The notes under the pieces are model-generated. The model made no database searches. It saw only the letters and a program-made list of their open reading frames with translations, and had not been told where the DNA came from. From NCBI GenBank assembly GCA_910586575.1, contig CAJUJQ010000044.1:1-21075 (forward strand): 21,075 bases of DNA, in the 5' to 3' direction. Both the position numbers and the translations under genes were made by a program. Below are positions 1 through 7,486 of the stretch, in pieces; the stretch's first letter is position 1; every line of letters begins with the position of its first letter. Source of the DNA: an uncultured Clostridia bacterium. Lineage in GTDB: Bacteria; Bacillota; Clostridia; Oscillospirales; Butyricicoccaceae.

Positions 1-53
1 CGCGGTGACAATACTTGGCTGGCGACGGCCCGGGAAGATAGCTCGGCGCGCAC
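1..53 (+). rRNA. rrf: 5S ribosomal RNA, 3' part only (cut by contig start)
   Basis: The first bases match the 3' half of clostridial 5S rRNA: the run ATACTTGGCTGG followed by GACGGCCCGGGAA is the conserved loop D/E and helix IV region. The 3' end is placed near 53, just before a terminator hairpin. The 5' half of the gene lies outside the window. The contig therefore begins at the tail of a ribosomal RNA operon, where short-read assemblies commonly break. The identification is from remembered consensus and was not aligned; the exact 3' end is uncertain by a few bases. Confidence 0.85.
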
Positions 54-57
54 ATTA

Positions 58-99
58 GGAGAGGCGGTAATCGTTTGATTATCGTCTCTTCTGTTTGTA
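58..99 (+). terminator. Rho-independent terminator of the rRNA operon
   Basis: Stem 58-72 pairs with 77-91 around a GTTT loop. It is about 15 bp long, with several G-U pairs and no mismatch. The T-rich tail TGTTTGT follows. It sits a few bases after the 5S end, as expected for the end of an rRNA transcript. Confidence 0.8.
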
Positions 100-109
100 T
101 TATGAAAGG

Positions 110-152
110 AGTGATGGCAGGATATCCGGAACGATGTACCTGTATCATCACT
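110..152. other. Small inverted repeat between rRNA terminator and MITE-like element
   Basis: AGTGATG at 110-116 is matched by CATCACT at 146-152, with an internal GGATATCC palindrome at 120-127. There is no convincing gene in 92-191. A 23-codon frame from the ATG at 102 ends at a TAA near 173 and has no recognisable content. The hairpin may be incidental. Confidence 0.3.
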
Positions 153-191
153 ACATTGGCTGATTATAGATAAAAGTATCAGGGACAGAAA

Positions 192-354
192 CTAGTGCTC
201 CATCCGGCCAAAACTCGAACTCGTTCTTGGGCTGGATTTCCGCATGGCTGCGTTATCGTCCTTGACGGGCGTCAGCCCGCCTGCGTCCTCTGCCTTGCCC
301 TGCGAAAATCCCGCTCCAAACCCAAGTCCGCTTTCTGACTGGATGGAGCACTAG
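192..354. mobile_element. MITE-like inverted-repeat element inserted in a GNAT gene
   Basis: Perfect 14-bp terminal inverted repeats, CTAGTGCTCCATCC at 192-205 and GGATGGAGCACTAG at 341-354, bound a 163-bp segment with no transposase. The arms continue as imperfect pairing (GGATTTCCGCATGGC near 233-247 against GGATTTTCGCAGGGC on the other strand). A central GGGC-GTCA-GCCC stem-loop lies around 269-280. The outermost TA or CTAG could be a target-site duplication. The right end falls inside the reading frame of an acetyltransferase whose N-terminal part is missing. These are the hallmarks of a non-autonomous miniature element. The family is not recognised, and a structured RNA is an alternative. 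Confidence 0.6.
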
Positions 355-596
355 GCCGCGTCTTGTGCAATGATACCATGCGAATTTTCCAGCAGGATAA
401 CGGATTCCCCGTTTATATCCATACACAGCCGTGGAGTTGGAAAGCAATCTTATTGTATTTATCATGCGGCTTTAAGACACAAACATCGGATACTTTTTCA
501 GATTATATAAATGACTATGCTAAGGCTATGGAAGTCCTGAAAAGGATTATGAGTGATGAACAATATCATCTGTTATCAGAGGCATCGGAAAATTAA
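351..596 (+). pseudogene. GNAT N-acetyltransferase, C-terminal fragment
   Basis: The frame from 351 reads LGRVLCNDTMRIFQ and then PVYIHTQPWSWKAI and LYLSCGF. This is the second half of a GNAT fold: the end of the acetyl-CoA-binding motif A (the G-x-G/A part) followed by motif B with the Tyr/Trp-rich strand and the closing GF. About half of a normal protein is absent. Upstream the frame runs into the inverted-repeat element and reaches a TGA at 336-338. A TTG at 363 could start a 77-residue peptide, but this would lack motif A and no convincing ribosome site is seen. I infer a gene broken by insertion, with loss of its 5' part, since 92-191 does not encode the missing half. The substrate is unknown. 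Confidence 0.65.
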
Positions 597-635
597 GATA
601 GTATTAATGAATGTTAATGGGAAAGATGGATCGCA

Positions 636-1258
636 GTGGATGATTATATTGCCTATCTGTCAAAAATTATTCCGGAGAGGGACAGCCTAAAGCTTGTAAA
701 AACCGAAGCGAAGAAATATTTTACGGAGCATTCCGCGAGGGAATGCTATGAAATTTATCCGTTGTTATATGAGTCGGACGATTTTCAAATTCAGGAAATC
801 GGCGTTTCCTGGCGGGATATACAGCGGATGAGTTTCCTGATGCATTGCACTTTCTTTATGGCACCGTTAGCCGCCATGAAAGCTGGAAGGTTCAGGAGAT
901 TTTAGCAATGGTATTTGATAATTACTGCGCCAAAATAGGATATGAAGCGGCTTTGCCGATAATTGAAAAATGGTTTGCAGATAAAAGCGCAAATATCCGC
1001 CGGGCGGCATCGGAAGGGCTTCGCGTTTGGACGAACCGGGAGCATTTCCGGGAGCATCCCGAAACTGCGATTGCATTATTGGCCCCTCATAAGGCGGATG
1101 AAAGTGAATATGTGAGAAAATCCGCTGGAAACGCGTTGCGGGATATCAGTAAAAAGTTTCCAGAGCTGGTTCGGCTGGAGCTTGGCACTTGGGATTTGTC
1201 ATCGAAGCAGGTACAGCAGGTTTATAAACTTGCAAGCAAGTTCCTGACCACTTCTTAA
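636..1258 (+). pseudogene. AlkD-like DNA alkylation repair protein, frameshifted
   Basis: Two overlapping frames together give one protein of about 207 residues. Residues from the GTG at 636 run through YPLLYESDDFQIQEIGV. The frame then shifts at the T run 805-807 and continues FLAGYTADEF, then SWKVQEILAMVFDNYC, IRRAASEGLRVWT and a C-terminal helical repeat. This is the DNA_alkylation (AlkD/AlkC-like HEAT repeat) family, whose members excise alkylated bases; the R-x-A-x-SEG-R-W signature is typical. Adding one T at 805-807 restores a continuous frame. The lesion is therefore a single-base deletion in a homopolymer, either a real pseudogene or an assembly error. The start is uncertain: GTG 636 follows a weak GGAAAGATGGA and the frame is closed upstream by a TAA at 615. 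It lies 40 bases after the GNAT stump. Confidence 0.7.
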
Positions 1259-1284
1259 AAAGCACTTCAGAAAAGAGGAACAAC

Positions 1285-1971
1285 ATGAAAGCAAAAGCTT
1301 TCCGGGCAGCATTTCCGTATACTGTTCCGGTGTTTATGGGATATTTATTTTTAGGGATTGCATTTGGCGTTCTATTGGCCAGCAAAGGATATAACGCGAT
1401 TTGGGCGGCTGTGATGAGCCTGACCTGTTATGCAGGATCGGGGCAATTTGTCGGGGTTAATTTGCTTGCCGCGCCCTTTGCGCCGCTTCACGCGGTGCTG
1501 ATTGAGCTGATGGTCAACTGCCGCCATTTATTCTATGGGCTGTCGCTGCTGGAGCCGTTTGGCCGCACGGGAAAGCTCAAGCCCTATATGGTATTCTCAC
1601 TGACTGATGAAACCTATTCGCTGCAATGCGGCGTTAAGCCGCCGGAAGGGGTGGACGAGGGCTGGTTCCGGTTCTTTATTTCCATCCTTGACCACAGCTA
1701 TTGGATTTTTGGTTCGGTAATCGGGGCGCTTGCGGGGACGCTGATTCCTTTCGATTCGACCGGCATTGATTTTGCAATGACGGCGCTGTTTACGGTTATT
1801 TTTGTGGAGCAGTGGGAAAGCGCGGACAGTCATTTGCCTGCTCTGACCGGTGTTGCGGTGACTGCGGGATGCTTGCTTCTGTTCGGCAGCGAAAACTTTA
1901 TCCCGTTCGCACTGCTTGGCATTGCGGTGATTTTGCTTGCCAGCCGGGAGCGCTTGGAGGTGTACGCATGA
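1285..1971 (+). CDS. azlC: AzlC family branched-chain amino acid exporter, large subunit
   Basis: Large subunit of the AzlCD-type exporter (LIV-E family), which moves branched-chain amino acids or analogues such as azaleucine out of the cell. The protein has 228 residues, the usual length. It carries several hydrophobic membrane segments (about 12-30, 38-55, 60-78, 128-150, 157-172, 185-222) and the family signatures PYTVPVFMGYLFLGIAFG near the N-terminus and YAGSGQFVGVNLL around 50-62, then CRHLFYGLSL near 80. The ATG at 1285 follows AAAAGAGGAACAAC, an acceptable ribosome site. Its TGA overlaps the azlD start as ATGA, so the two are translationally coupled. The substrate in this organism is inferred from family only. 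Confidence 0.9.
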   Translation: MKAKAFRAAFPYTVPVFMGYLFLGIAFGVLLASKGYNAIWAAVMSLTCYAGSGQFVGVNLLAAPFAPLHAVLIELMVNCRHLFYGLSLLEPFGRTGKLKPYMVFSLTDETYSLQCGVKPPEGVDEGWFRFFISILDHSYWIFGSVIGALAGTLIPFDSTGIDFAMTALFTVIFVEQWESADSHLPALTGVAVTAGCLLLFGSENFIPFALLGIAVILLASRERLEVYA

Positions 1972-2303
1972 TTCAGAATACAACGCAGTCCGTTATTACA
2001 ATCGCGGTGATTGCGGTAACTATTTTAGCGACGCGTGCCCTGCCGTTTCTTTTATTTCCGGCGAACCGCGAAACCCCAAAGCTGATTGTTTATCTTGGCA
2101 AGGTGCTGCCCAGCGCAATTATTGGTATGCTGATTGTGTATTGCTTAAAAGGGGTATCGGTATTTGCCGGTTCTCATGGCCTGCCGGAAGCAATTGCGAT
2201 TATTTGTGTTGCGGCTGTGCACCATTGGAAGCATAATTTAATTTTGTCAATTGGCGGAGGCACGGTGCTTTATATGTTTTTGGTACAGGTTGTTTTTATT
2301 TGA
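1968..2303 (+). CDS. azlD: AzlD family branched-chain amino acid exporter, small subunit
   Basis: Small membrane partner of AzlC. It has 111 residues, typical for the family, starting MIQNTTQSVITIAVIAVT with four hydrophobic segments. The conserved TRALPFLLFP (about 22-31) and LGKVLPSAIIGMLIVY (about 41-56) motifs are present, as is the closing HHWKHN-LILSIGGG region. The ATG at 1968 shares four bases with the azlC stop; the preceding azlC codons supply CTTGGAGGTG as ribosome site. The start is chosen from this overlap and from the family N-terminus. It is expected to form a membrane complex with AzlC. Confidence 0.9.
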   Translation: MIQNTTQSVITIAVIAVTILATRALPFLLFPANRETPKLIVYLGKVLPSAIIGMLIVYCLKGVSVFAGSHGLPEAIAIICVAAVHHWKHNLILSIGGGTVLYMFLVQVVFI

Positions 2304-2350
2304 AGGATTGAAAATCTGTCAATCGGTATAGCTGACGGAAAGGATCTATT

Positions 2351-2911
2351 ATGAGTGATATCATGGAATTTGCCGACCGGGCAGCATTTCGGGAATGGCT
2401 TCAGGAGCATTGCGTGTCAAGCCCGGGGATATGGCTTTTATTTGGCAAGGCTGGCGGGCCGAAAATATTAAAAGCGGGGGATGCTTTAGAGGAAGCGATT
2501 TGCTTTGGATGGATTGACGGGCAGATGCAAAAGATTGACGAGAAAACCTACAAGAAATATTTTTCTGTGCGCCGGGAGAAAAGCAAGTGGTCAGAGAAAA
2601 ACAAGGCTTTGGCGCAGAGCCTTGAAGAACGAGGGCTTATGACTGATTTCGGCAGGCAGAAAATAGAGGAAGCAAAGAAAAACGGTCAGTGGGACGCGCC
2701 CAAACCTGCGGCGATTACAGAGCGGCAGGTGGATCAGCTTGCCGTACTGCTGCGAGCGTATGAGCCTGCGTTTACAAACTTCCATGCGATGTCCTTATCG
2801 GCGAAGAAAACCTATACTCGTGCGTATTTTGACGCAAAGACGGATGCAGGGCGGGAAAAGAGGATTGCCTGGATGGTAGATCGGCTTAACAAAAACTTAA
2901 AACCGATGTAA
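2351..2911 (+). CDS. YdeI/OmdA family protein (bacteriocin-protection type)
   Basis: 186-residue soluble protein of the YdeI/OmpD-associated family. Members have been linked to bacteriocin or polymyxin tolerance in enterobacteria, but their biochemical role is poorly known. Recognisable parts are the N-terminal EFADRAAFREWLQEHC and GIWLLFGK. The core DALEEAICFGWIDGQ lies at about 43-57 and is followed by the basic YKKYFSVRREKSKWSEKN. The C-terminal OmdA-like helix pair contains YEPAFTNFHAMSLSAKKTY, then REKRIAWMVDRLNKN. The ATG at 2351 is preceded by GGAAAGGATCTATT. There are no membrane segments or signal peptide. It stands between azlD and a hydrolase in the AT-richer left region and may be an independent accessory gene. 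Confidence 0.8.
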   Translation: MSDIMEFADRAAFREWLQEHCVSSPGIWLLFGKAGGPKILKAGDALEEAICFGWIDGQMQKIDEKTYKKYFSVRREKSKWSEKNKALAQSLEERGLMTDFGRQKIEEAKKNGQWDAPKPAAITERQVDQLAVLLRAYEPAFTNFHAMSLSAKKTYTRAYFDAKTDAGREKRIAWMVDRLNKNLKPM

Positions 2912-2959
2912 TTATTTTGATTGCAGAAGTCATTTCATGAAATTTCGAGGGAGAATACC

Positions 2960-3526
2960 ATGTCAAAATTTGCGGCTTATTTTCCGGGCATCGGATATCA
3001 TTGCGATAAACCCCTTCTGTATTACAGCCGGAATATTGCCTGTGAAAGCGGATACGAAACCTACAGGAACATCAACTACACATACAATGGCGGAAACATT
3101 CGCGGCAACCGAGAAAAGATGGAAGCGGCTTACAAAGCATTATTTGCGCAGGCGGAGGAAATGCTTGCGGATGTCCCTTGGGACGAATATGACGATATCC
3201 TTTTTATCTCCAAAAGCATCGGGACGGCCATTGCGGCGGCTTACGCAGGAAAACACCACTTAACCGCTGCCAGGCATATCCTATATACGCCGCTTGTCGA
3301 AACCTTTTCCTTCGCGCCGGATTGTGCCATTGGGTTTATCGGTACTGCCGACCCGTGGAGTGATACGGATGAAATCATCCGGCTTTCTAAGGCGCGTGGG
3401 GTTCCATTATCCGTATACGAGGGCTGCAATCACTCCCTGGAATGCGGCGACACCTTGAAAAACCTTGATGTTTTAAGGGATGTGATGCAAAAAGCAATTC
3501 GTTTTTGCAATCAAACGGACGAGTGA
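2960..3526 (+). CDS. Small alpha/beta hydrolase-like protein
   Basis: 188 residues from the ATG at 2960, chosen because GAGGGAG lies just upstream; frames opening further upstream lack this site. The protein looks like a compact alpha/beta hydrolase. The nucleophile elbow is ILFISKSIGTAIA with Ser86 in an S-x-S-x-G variant of G-x-S-x-G, the acid is Asp131 in GFIGTADPWSD, and the histidine is His158 in EGCNHSLE. No signal peptide or membrane segment is visible, so it should be cytoplasmic. The natural substrate is unknown; an esterase, thioesterase or dienelactone-hydrolase-like role would fit. It ends 37 bases before the two-component operon and closes the AT-richer segment. Confidence 0.75.
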   Translation: MSKFAAYFPGIGYHCDKPLLYYSRNIACESGYETYRNINYTYNGGNIRGNREKMEAAYKALFAQAEEMLADVPWDEYDDILFISKSIGTAIAAAYAGKHHLTAARHILYTPLVETFSFAPDCAIGFIGTADPWSDTDEIIRLSKARGVPLSVYEGCNHSLECGDTLKNLDVLRDVMQKAIRFCNQTDE

Positions 3527-3563
3527 AGCCGACACAGCGGGACGTACTGGGAAAGGTGGCGCA

Positions 3564-4235
3564 ATGAAACAGATTCTTGTGGTCGAGGACGACCTGGCGA
3601 TGAGCCGCGGGATTGTGCTGGCGCTTCGGAACGAGGGGTTTTCGCTGACGGAAGCGCACAATTTACGCGAGGCCGAGCAGCTCCGGCAGGAAAACGCATT
3701 CGACCTGATTTTGCTGGACTGCAACTTGCCGGACGGCAGCGGGCTGGACTGGTGTGCCAGAATCCGGCTTGACAGCGCCGTCCCGGTGATTTTCCTGACC
3801 GCGAACGACACCGAATATGACGAGGTCGCGGGGCTGGAAGCGGGTGCGGACGATTATATTACAAAGCCGTTCAGCCTTGCGGTGCTGCGGGCGCGGGTAA
3901 GCAATGTGCTGCGGCGGCAAAATACTTCCCCGCGGATACAGATTGACGGCTTTGAATTTGATTTCGAGCAGCTGCTTTTCCTGCGGGACGGCGTGCCGGT
4001 CGAGCTTTCCCGGAACGAGCAGAAGGTACTGCAAGTGCTGGTGCGCTCCCGGGGAAGCACGGTTCCGCGCGAGCGCCTGCTGGACCGGGTTTGGGGCGAC
4101 ACGGAATACGTGGACGAAAACGCGCTTTCGGTTACCATCCGCCGCCTGCGCAGCAAGCTGGAGGACGACCCGAGCGCGCCGCGCTATATCAAAACGGTCT
4201 ACGGGATTGGCTACGCCTGGGCGGTGAAGGGATGA
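3564..4235 (+). CDS. OmpR/PhoB-family response regulator
   Basis: 223-residue DNA-binding response regulator. The receiver domain (about 1-115) has acidic Asp9 and Asp10, phospho-acceptor Asp52 in LILLDCNLPDG, Thr79 in FLTAND and Lys101 in ITKPF. The winged-helix output domain (about 122-222) ends with the DENALSVTIRRLRSKLEDD recognition helix and the IKTVYGIGYAWAVKG hairpin. The ATG at 3564 follows GGGAAAGGTGGCGCA. Its TGA overlaps the kinase ATG by four bases, so the pair is co-translated. Sequence style resembles VanR/BceR-like regulators that respond to cell-envelope stress, but no BceAB-type ABC transporter is adjacent, so its targets lie elsewhere or are unknown. Confidence 0.93.
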   Translation: MKQILVVEDDLAMSRGIVLALRNEGFSLTEAHNLREAEQLRQENAFDLILLDCNLPDGSGLDWCARIRLDSAVPVIFLTANDTEYDEVAGLEAGADDYITKPFSLAVLRARVSNVLRRQNTSPRIQIDGFEFDFEQLLFLRDGVPVELSRNEQKVLQVLVRSRGSTVPRERLLDRVWGDTEYVDENALSVTIRRLRSKLEDDPSAPRYIKTVYGIGYAWAVKG

Positions 4236-5209
4236 ACCATTTGACAGCGGCCCTCCGTGTCACGCGCAGTCAAACGCAGATATGGGACATCCTGCCGGAC
4301 GGCGGCACCGTGAAAACGGTTTTGCTTGTTGTGCTTACGGTGTTTGCCGTGATACTGATTGTGGCGCTGGTGCTTTGGCTGCGGGAGCGCAGGATTTACC
4401 GGCGGCTGAACCATCTGCTCGACACGGCGATTGAGGGCAGCTTGCTCGGGGAGACCTTCAATGAAAGCCGCTATTCCCAGCTGGAAAGCAAGCTGTACCG
4501 CTACCTGAAATCCAGCAGCCTGTCCCGGCGGCAGCTGGAAGCCGACCGGGCGCAGATTGCGGAGATGGTTTCGGACATCTCACATCAAACAAAAACGCCA
4601 ATCACCAACATACTATTATATACACAGCTTTTGCAGGAGTGCGGTCTGGACGGGGAAAGCCGGGAATTGGCTGAGCAGATTATGAGACAGAGTGAACACC
4701 TGCGGTTCCTGGTGGAAGCACTGGTCAAGGCATCGCGGCTGGAAAATGGTTTAGTTGCGGTGCGTCCCGCGCGCTATCCATTGGCTGAGCTTTGCGGCAG
4801 ACTGGCGCAGGATTTGGAATCCCGGGCGAGGGAAAAGCGGGTTGAGATGATATGGGACATCCCGCCGGATATCGTGTGCCGTTACGATCCGAAATGGACA
4901 GGCGAAGCGCTCGCCAATCTGCTCGACAACGCGGTCAAATATACGCCCGCCGGTGGCCGGGTTACCATCTCGGTGCAGTTGTATGAGCTGTTCTGTCGAA
5001 TTGATATTGCGGATACCGGCATCGGAATTACCGGGGAGGAACAGGCGCATGTGTTTGAGCGGTTCTACCGTTCCCCGCGCGTTGCGCAGCAGGAAGGCGT
5101 TGGCATCGGGCTGTACCTGTCCCGGCGCATCATCAGCGATGAAGGCGGCTATATCAAGCTCAGAAGCAAGGGGAAGGGTACGACTTTTTCGGTATTTTTA
5201 CTGCGTTGA
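4232..5209 (+). CDS. Sensor histidine kinase with one membrane segment
   Basis: 325 residues from the ATG that overlaps the response-regulator stop (ATGA). One hydrophobic segment (about 29-50) is followed by arginines (LRERRIYRR), so about 27 N-terminal residues face outward and the rest is cytoplasmic. A linker helix (60-115) leads to the H box SDISHQTKTPITN with His118. The ATPase domain has the N box ALANLLDNAVKYTP (about 226-239), DTGIGIT (261-267), FERFYR (275-280) and the G2 box GVGIGLYLSRR. All catalytic parts are intact. There is no extracellular sensor domain and only one membrane pass, so the signal is probably received through a partner protein or directly in the membrane. A strong terminator follows. 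Confidence 0.93.
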   Translation: MNHLTAALRVTRSQTQIWDILPDGGTVKTVLLVVLTVFAVILIVALVLWLRERRIYRRLNHLLDTAIEGSLLGETFNESRYSQLESKLYRYLKSSSLSRRQLEADRAQIAEMVSDISHQTKTPITNILLYTQLLQECGLDGESRELAEQIMRQSEHLRFLVEALVKASRLENGLVAVRPARYPLAELCGRLAQDLESRAREKRVEMIWDIPPDIVCRYDPKWTGEALANLLDNAVKYTPAGGRVTISVQLYELFCRIDIADTGIGITGEEQAHVFERFYRSPRVAQQEGVGIGLYLSRRIISDEGGYIKLRSKGKGTTFSVFLLR

Positions 5210-5242
5210 GACCGCTTTGCTGCTGTGGAAAGTGCAGAATTT

Positions 5243-5288
5243 GGAGCTTTTGAGACAGTTGTTTCCTGCGTCTCGAGAGCTTCTTTTT
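5243..5288 (+). terminator. Terminator after the two-component operon
   Basis: Stem 5243-5256 pairs with 5270-5283 (14 bp, three G-U pairs, no mismatch) around a 13-base loop, followed directly by five T (5284-5288). It lies 34 bases after the kinase stop and separates that operon from cwlD. Confidence 0.85.
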
Positions 5289-5354
5289 CATTAGGAACGA
5301 AAGGGAATGAACTGGCGTTTTACCTTCTTTTTAATTCATGGGGCAGCGCCAGCC

Positions 5355-5383
5355 TGTACAAGACGGGGAAAATATGGTATAAT
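5355..5383 (+). promoter_or_regulatory. Extended -10 promoter for cwlD-radA
   Basis: A perfect TATAAT lies at 5378-5383 with TGG directly before it (extended -10). TGTACA at 5355-5360 is a -35 with four of six consensus bases and a 17-base spacer. It lies 43 bases ahead of the cwlD ATG and after the preceding terminator, so it most likely drives cwlD and radA. Confidence 0.75.
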
Positions 5384-5426
5384 GGCAATGCCGCACCGCA
5401 TAGCTTTTCCTGTGGAGGTGTGGCGC

Positions 5427-6119
5427 ATGAAACGAATTTGGGGATTGGTCCTGCTCCCAGCGGTGGCGGGGCTGCTGTTGTTTTGGCCTTCCGGCGGCAT
5501 TCGGAGCGTTTTTTCCGCGTCAAATGCGCCCGAAACTCTGGTGATTGACGCTGGGCACGGCGGTTTTGACGGCGGCGCGGTCGGCGCGGACGGTGTCAGC
5601 GAGCAACATATCAACCTCCGCATTGCGCAGCATACCGAGGCGCTCGCGGGTTTTTTTGGCATCCCTGCCGTTATGACCCGCCCGGATGAAAACGCGCTCG
5701 GTTTTGTGGACGGGCGTGCCATCCGGGAAAACAAGGTCGCGGATATCCATGAGCGGCAGCGCATTGCGGAGCAGACCGAAAACCCGGTCTTTTTGAGTAT
5801 CCATCTGAATAAATTTGGGCAGCCCCAATATCATGGCGCGCAGGTTTTTTACTCCCGCAACAACCCGCGCAGTAAGGAGCTTGCCGAGACGCTTCAGGCC
5901 ACGCTGGCGGAGGGCATCGACCCTGAAAATAACCGCAGGGCAAAGCAGGCCGTGAATACCATTTACCTGATGAAAAAGCTCGAATGCCCGGCAGTGATTG
6001 TCGAGTGCGGCTTTCTTTCCAATCCGGCGGAGGCCGAACGGCTTCAGCAGGAGGAGTATCAAAAGCAGCTGGCGGTCTGTATCATCAGCGGCTATCTGCG
6101 TTATCGAGGAGAAACCTGA
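5427..6119 (+). CDS. cwlD: N-acetylmuramoyl-L-alanine amidase, CwlD type
   Basis: 230-residue Amidase_3 enzyme that cleaves the lactyl-L-alanine bond in peptidoglycan. In spore formers CwlD acts with PdaA to make muramic-delta-lactam in the spore cortex. Residues 4-20 form a signal or anchor helix. The zinc ligands are His44 in VIDAGHGGFDGG, Glu59 in GVSEQHINL and His126 in LSIHLNKF; the catalytic glutamate is Glu193 in VIVECGFLSN. The start at 5427 is chosen because GTGGAGGTG lies just upstream and the hydrophobic leader begins there; earlier in-frame codons lie upstream of the promoter. The radA ribosome site lies inside its last codons, so the two form an operon. The spore role is inferred from family. 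Confidence 0.9.
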   Translation: MKRIWGLVLLPAVAGLLLFWPSGGIRSVFSASNAPETLVIDAGHGGFDGGAVGADGVSEQHINLRIAQHTEALAGFFGIPAVMTRPDENALGFVDGRAIRENKVADIHERQRIAEQTENPVFLSIHLNKFGQPQYHGAQVFYSRNNPRSKELAETLQATLAEGIDPENNRRAKQAVNTIYLMKKLECPAVIVECGFLSNPAEAERLQQEEYQKQLAVCIISGYLRYRGET

Positions 6120-6121
6120 AA

Positions 6122-7486
6122 ATGAAGCAAAAAACCGTTTACTTATGCAGCGAATGTGGCTATGAGCATGCAAAATGGTTCGGAAAATGCCCGTCCTGCG
6201 GCGCGTGGAACACCATGAGCGAGTTTAAGGTGCAGCCTGAAACCGCGGTGCGCGGCGTGCTGCCTGCCGCCCCCGGCGGGCGCAGGCCGAACAAACCAAT
6301 TACGCTCGACCAGATTGACGACAGCCAGGAGGAGCGCTTCCATTCGGGCATTGGCGAGCTGGACCGCGTGCTGGGCGGCGGCGCGGTTCACGGCTCGTTT
6401 GTGCTGGTCGGCGGAGAACCGGGGATTGGCAAATCGACGCTTTTAATGCAGATGTGCAACGAAATGTGCAAGGCTGCAACCGTCCTGTACGTGTCCGGCG
6501 AGGAATCGCTGCGGCAGCTGAAAATTCGTGCCAAACGGCTTGGTGTTTCCTCCGGGAACCTGTATATTTTGGCGGAAACCGATTTGGATTCCATTATCGC
6601 GGAAACCGACGCGCTCGAACCGCAAATCCTGATTGTGGACTCGGTGCAGACCATCTACCAGCGGGAGCTTGGCTCGGCCCCAGGCGGCACGGCGCAGATC
6701 AAGGAATGCACCATGCGGCTGATGCAGTACGCCAAAAGCCGGAACGTGACCATTTTCATTGTCGGCCACGTGAATAAGGAAGGCTCCCTGGCTGGCCCCA
6801 AAATGCTCGAGCATATGGTGGACTGCGTGCTCTATTTCGAGGGTGAGCAGTCCAGCCCGTTCCGCTGCCTGCGCGCCGCGAAAAACCGCTACGGCTCGAC
6901 CAACGAAATTGGTGTTTTTGAGATGAGCGGGCGCGGCCTGCTCGAGGTGCAGAACCCCTCCGCCGCGATGCTGTCCGGACATCCGGCGGGCGCGTCGGGG
7001 AACTGTATCGCTTGTGTCATCGAGGGCAGCCGCCCGCTGCTCGCCGAGGTACAGGCGCTGGTCGCCAAGACCCAGTTCGGCGTGCCGCGCCGCACGGCGG
7101 CGGGTGTGGACTATAACCGAATGGTGCTGCTGCTGGCAATCCTGGAAAAACGCGCGGGGCTGTTCCTGTCGGGGAGTGACGTTTACGTCAACGTAGTTGG
7201 CGGTATGCGGCTGGACGAGCCTGCGGTCGATTTGCCGATGGTGCTGGCGATTACCTCAAGCTTCCGGGACAAGCCCCTTCCGGAGGGCGTGATGAGCTTC
7301 GGCGAGATTGGCCTGACCGGGGAGCTGCGCGCGGTCAACAGCGCGGCACAGCGCATCTGGGAAGCCTACCGGCTGGGGTTCCATACCTGTGTCATGCCGG
7401 TGCAGGAGCTGAATGAGGAGCTGCCGCGCAGTATGAATGTTGTGCAGGTGCGCACGGTGCAGGAAGCACTGAAAAAGGTACTGTAA
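6122..7486 (+). CDS. radA: DNA repair protein RadA (Sms)
   Basis: 454-residue RadA/Sms, a RecA-like ATPase that acts as a branch-migration helicase in recombination and repair. The N-terminal zinc finger has Cys9, Cys12, Cys23 and Cys26 (CSECGYEHAKWFGKCPSC). Walker A is GEPGIGKST at 98-106 and Walker B is ILIVDSVQT near 169-177. The RadA motif is KNRYG at 254-258, a Tyr variant of the usual KNRFG. The C-terminal Lon-protease-like domain (about 290-454) contains FLSGSDVYVNVVGGMRLDEP and GEIGLTGELRAV. The ATG at 6122 follows GAGGAGAAACCTGAAA, placed inside the end of cwlD; the stop-to-start gap is two bases. Length and domain order are normal. Confidence 0.96.
   Translation: MKQKTVYLCSECGYEHAKWFGKCPSCGAWNTMSEFKVQPETAVRGVLPAAPGGRRPNKPITLDQIDDSQEERFHSGIGELDRVLGGGAVHGSFVLVGGEPGIGKSTLLMQMCNEMCKAATVLYVSGEESLRQLKIRAKRLGVSSGNLYILAETDLDSIIAETDALEPQILIVDSVQTIYQRELGSAPGGTAQIKECTMRLMQYAKSRNVTIFIVGHVNKEGSLAGPKMLEHMVDCVLYFEGEQSSPFRCLRAAKNRYGSTNEIGVFEMSGRGLLEVQNPSAAMLSGHPAGASGNCIACVIEGSRPLLAEVQALVAKTQFGVPRRTAAGVDYNRMVLLLAILEKRAGLFLSGSDVYVNVVGGMRLDEPAVDLPMVLAITSSFRDKPLPEGVMSFGEIGLTGELRAVNSAAQRIWEAYRLGFHTCVMPVQELNEELPRSMNVVQVRTVQEALKKVL

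Noticed and set aside
253..465. Minus-strand 70-codon frame across the MITE-like element.
   Set aside because: It covers the inverted-repeat element and the antisense of the acetyltransferase stump; its Arg/Gly-rich content reflects the GC-rich repeat, not a protein family.
2351..2911. YdeI-like gene as part of a bacteriocin immunity system.
   Set aside because: No bacteriocin precursor, processing enzyme or transporter is nearby; the family name alone does not support it.
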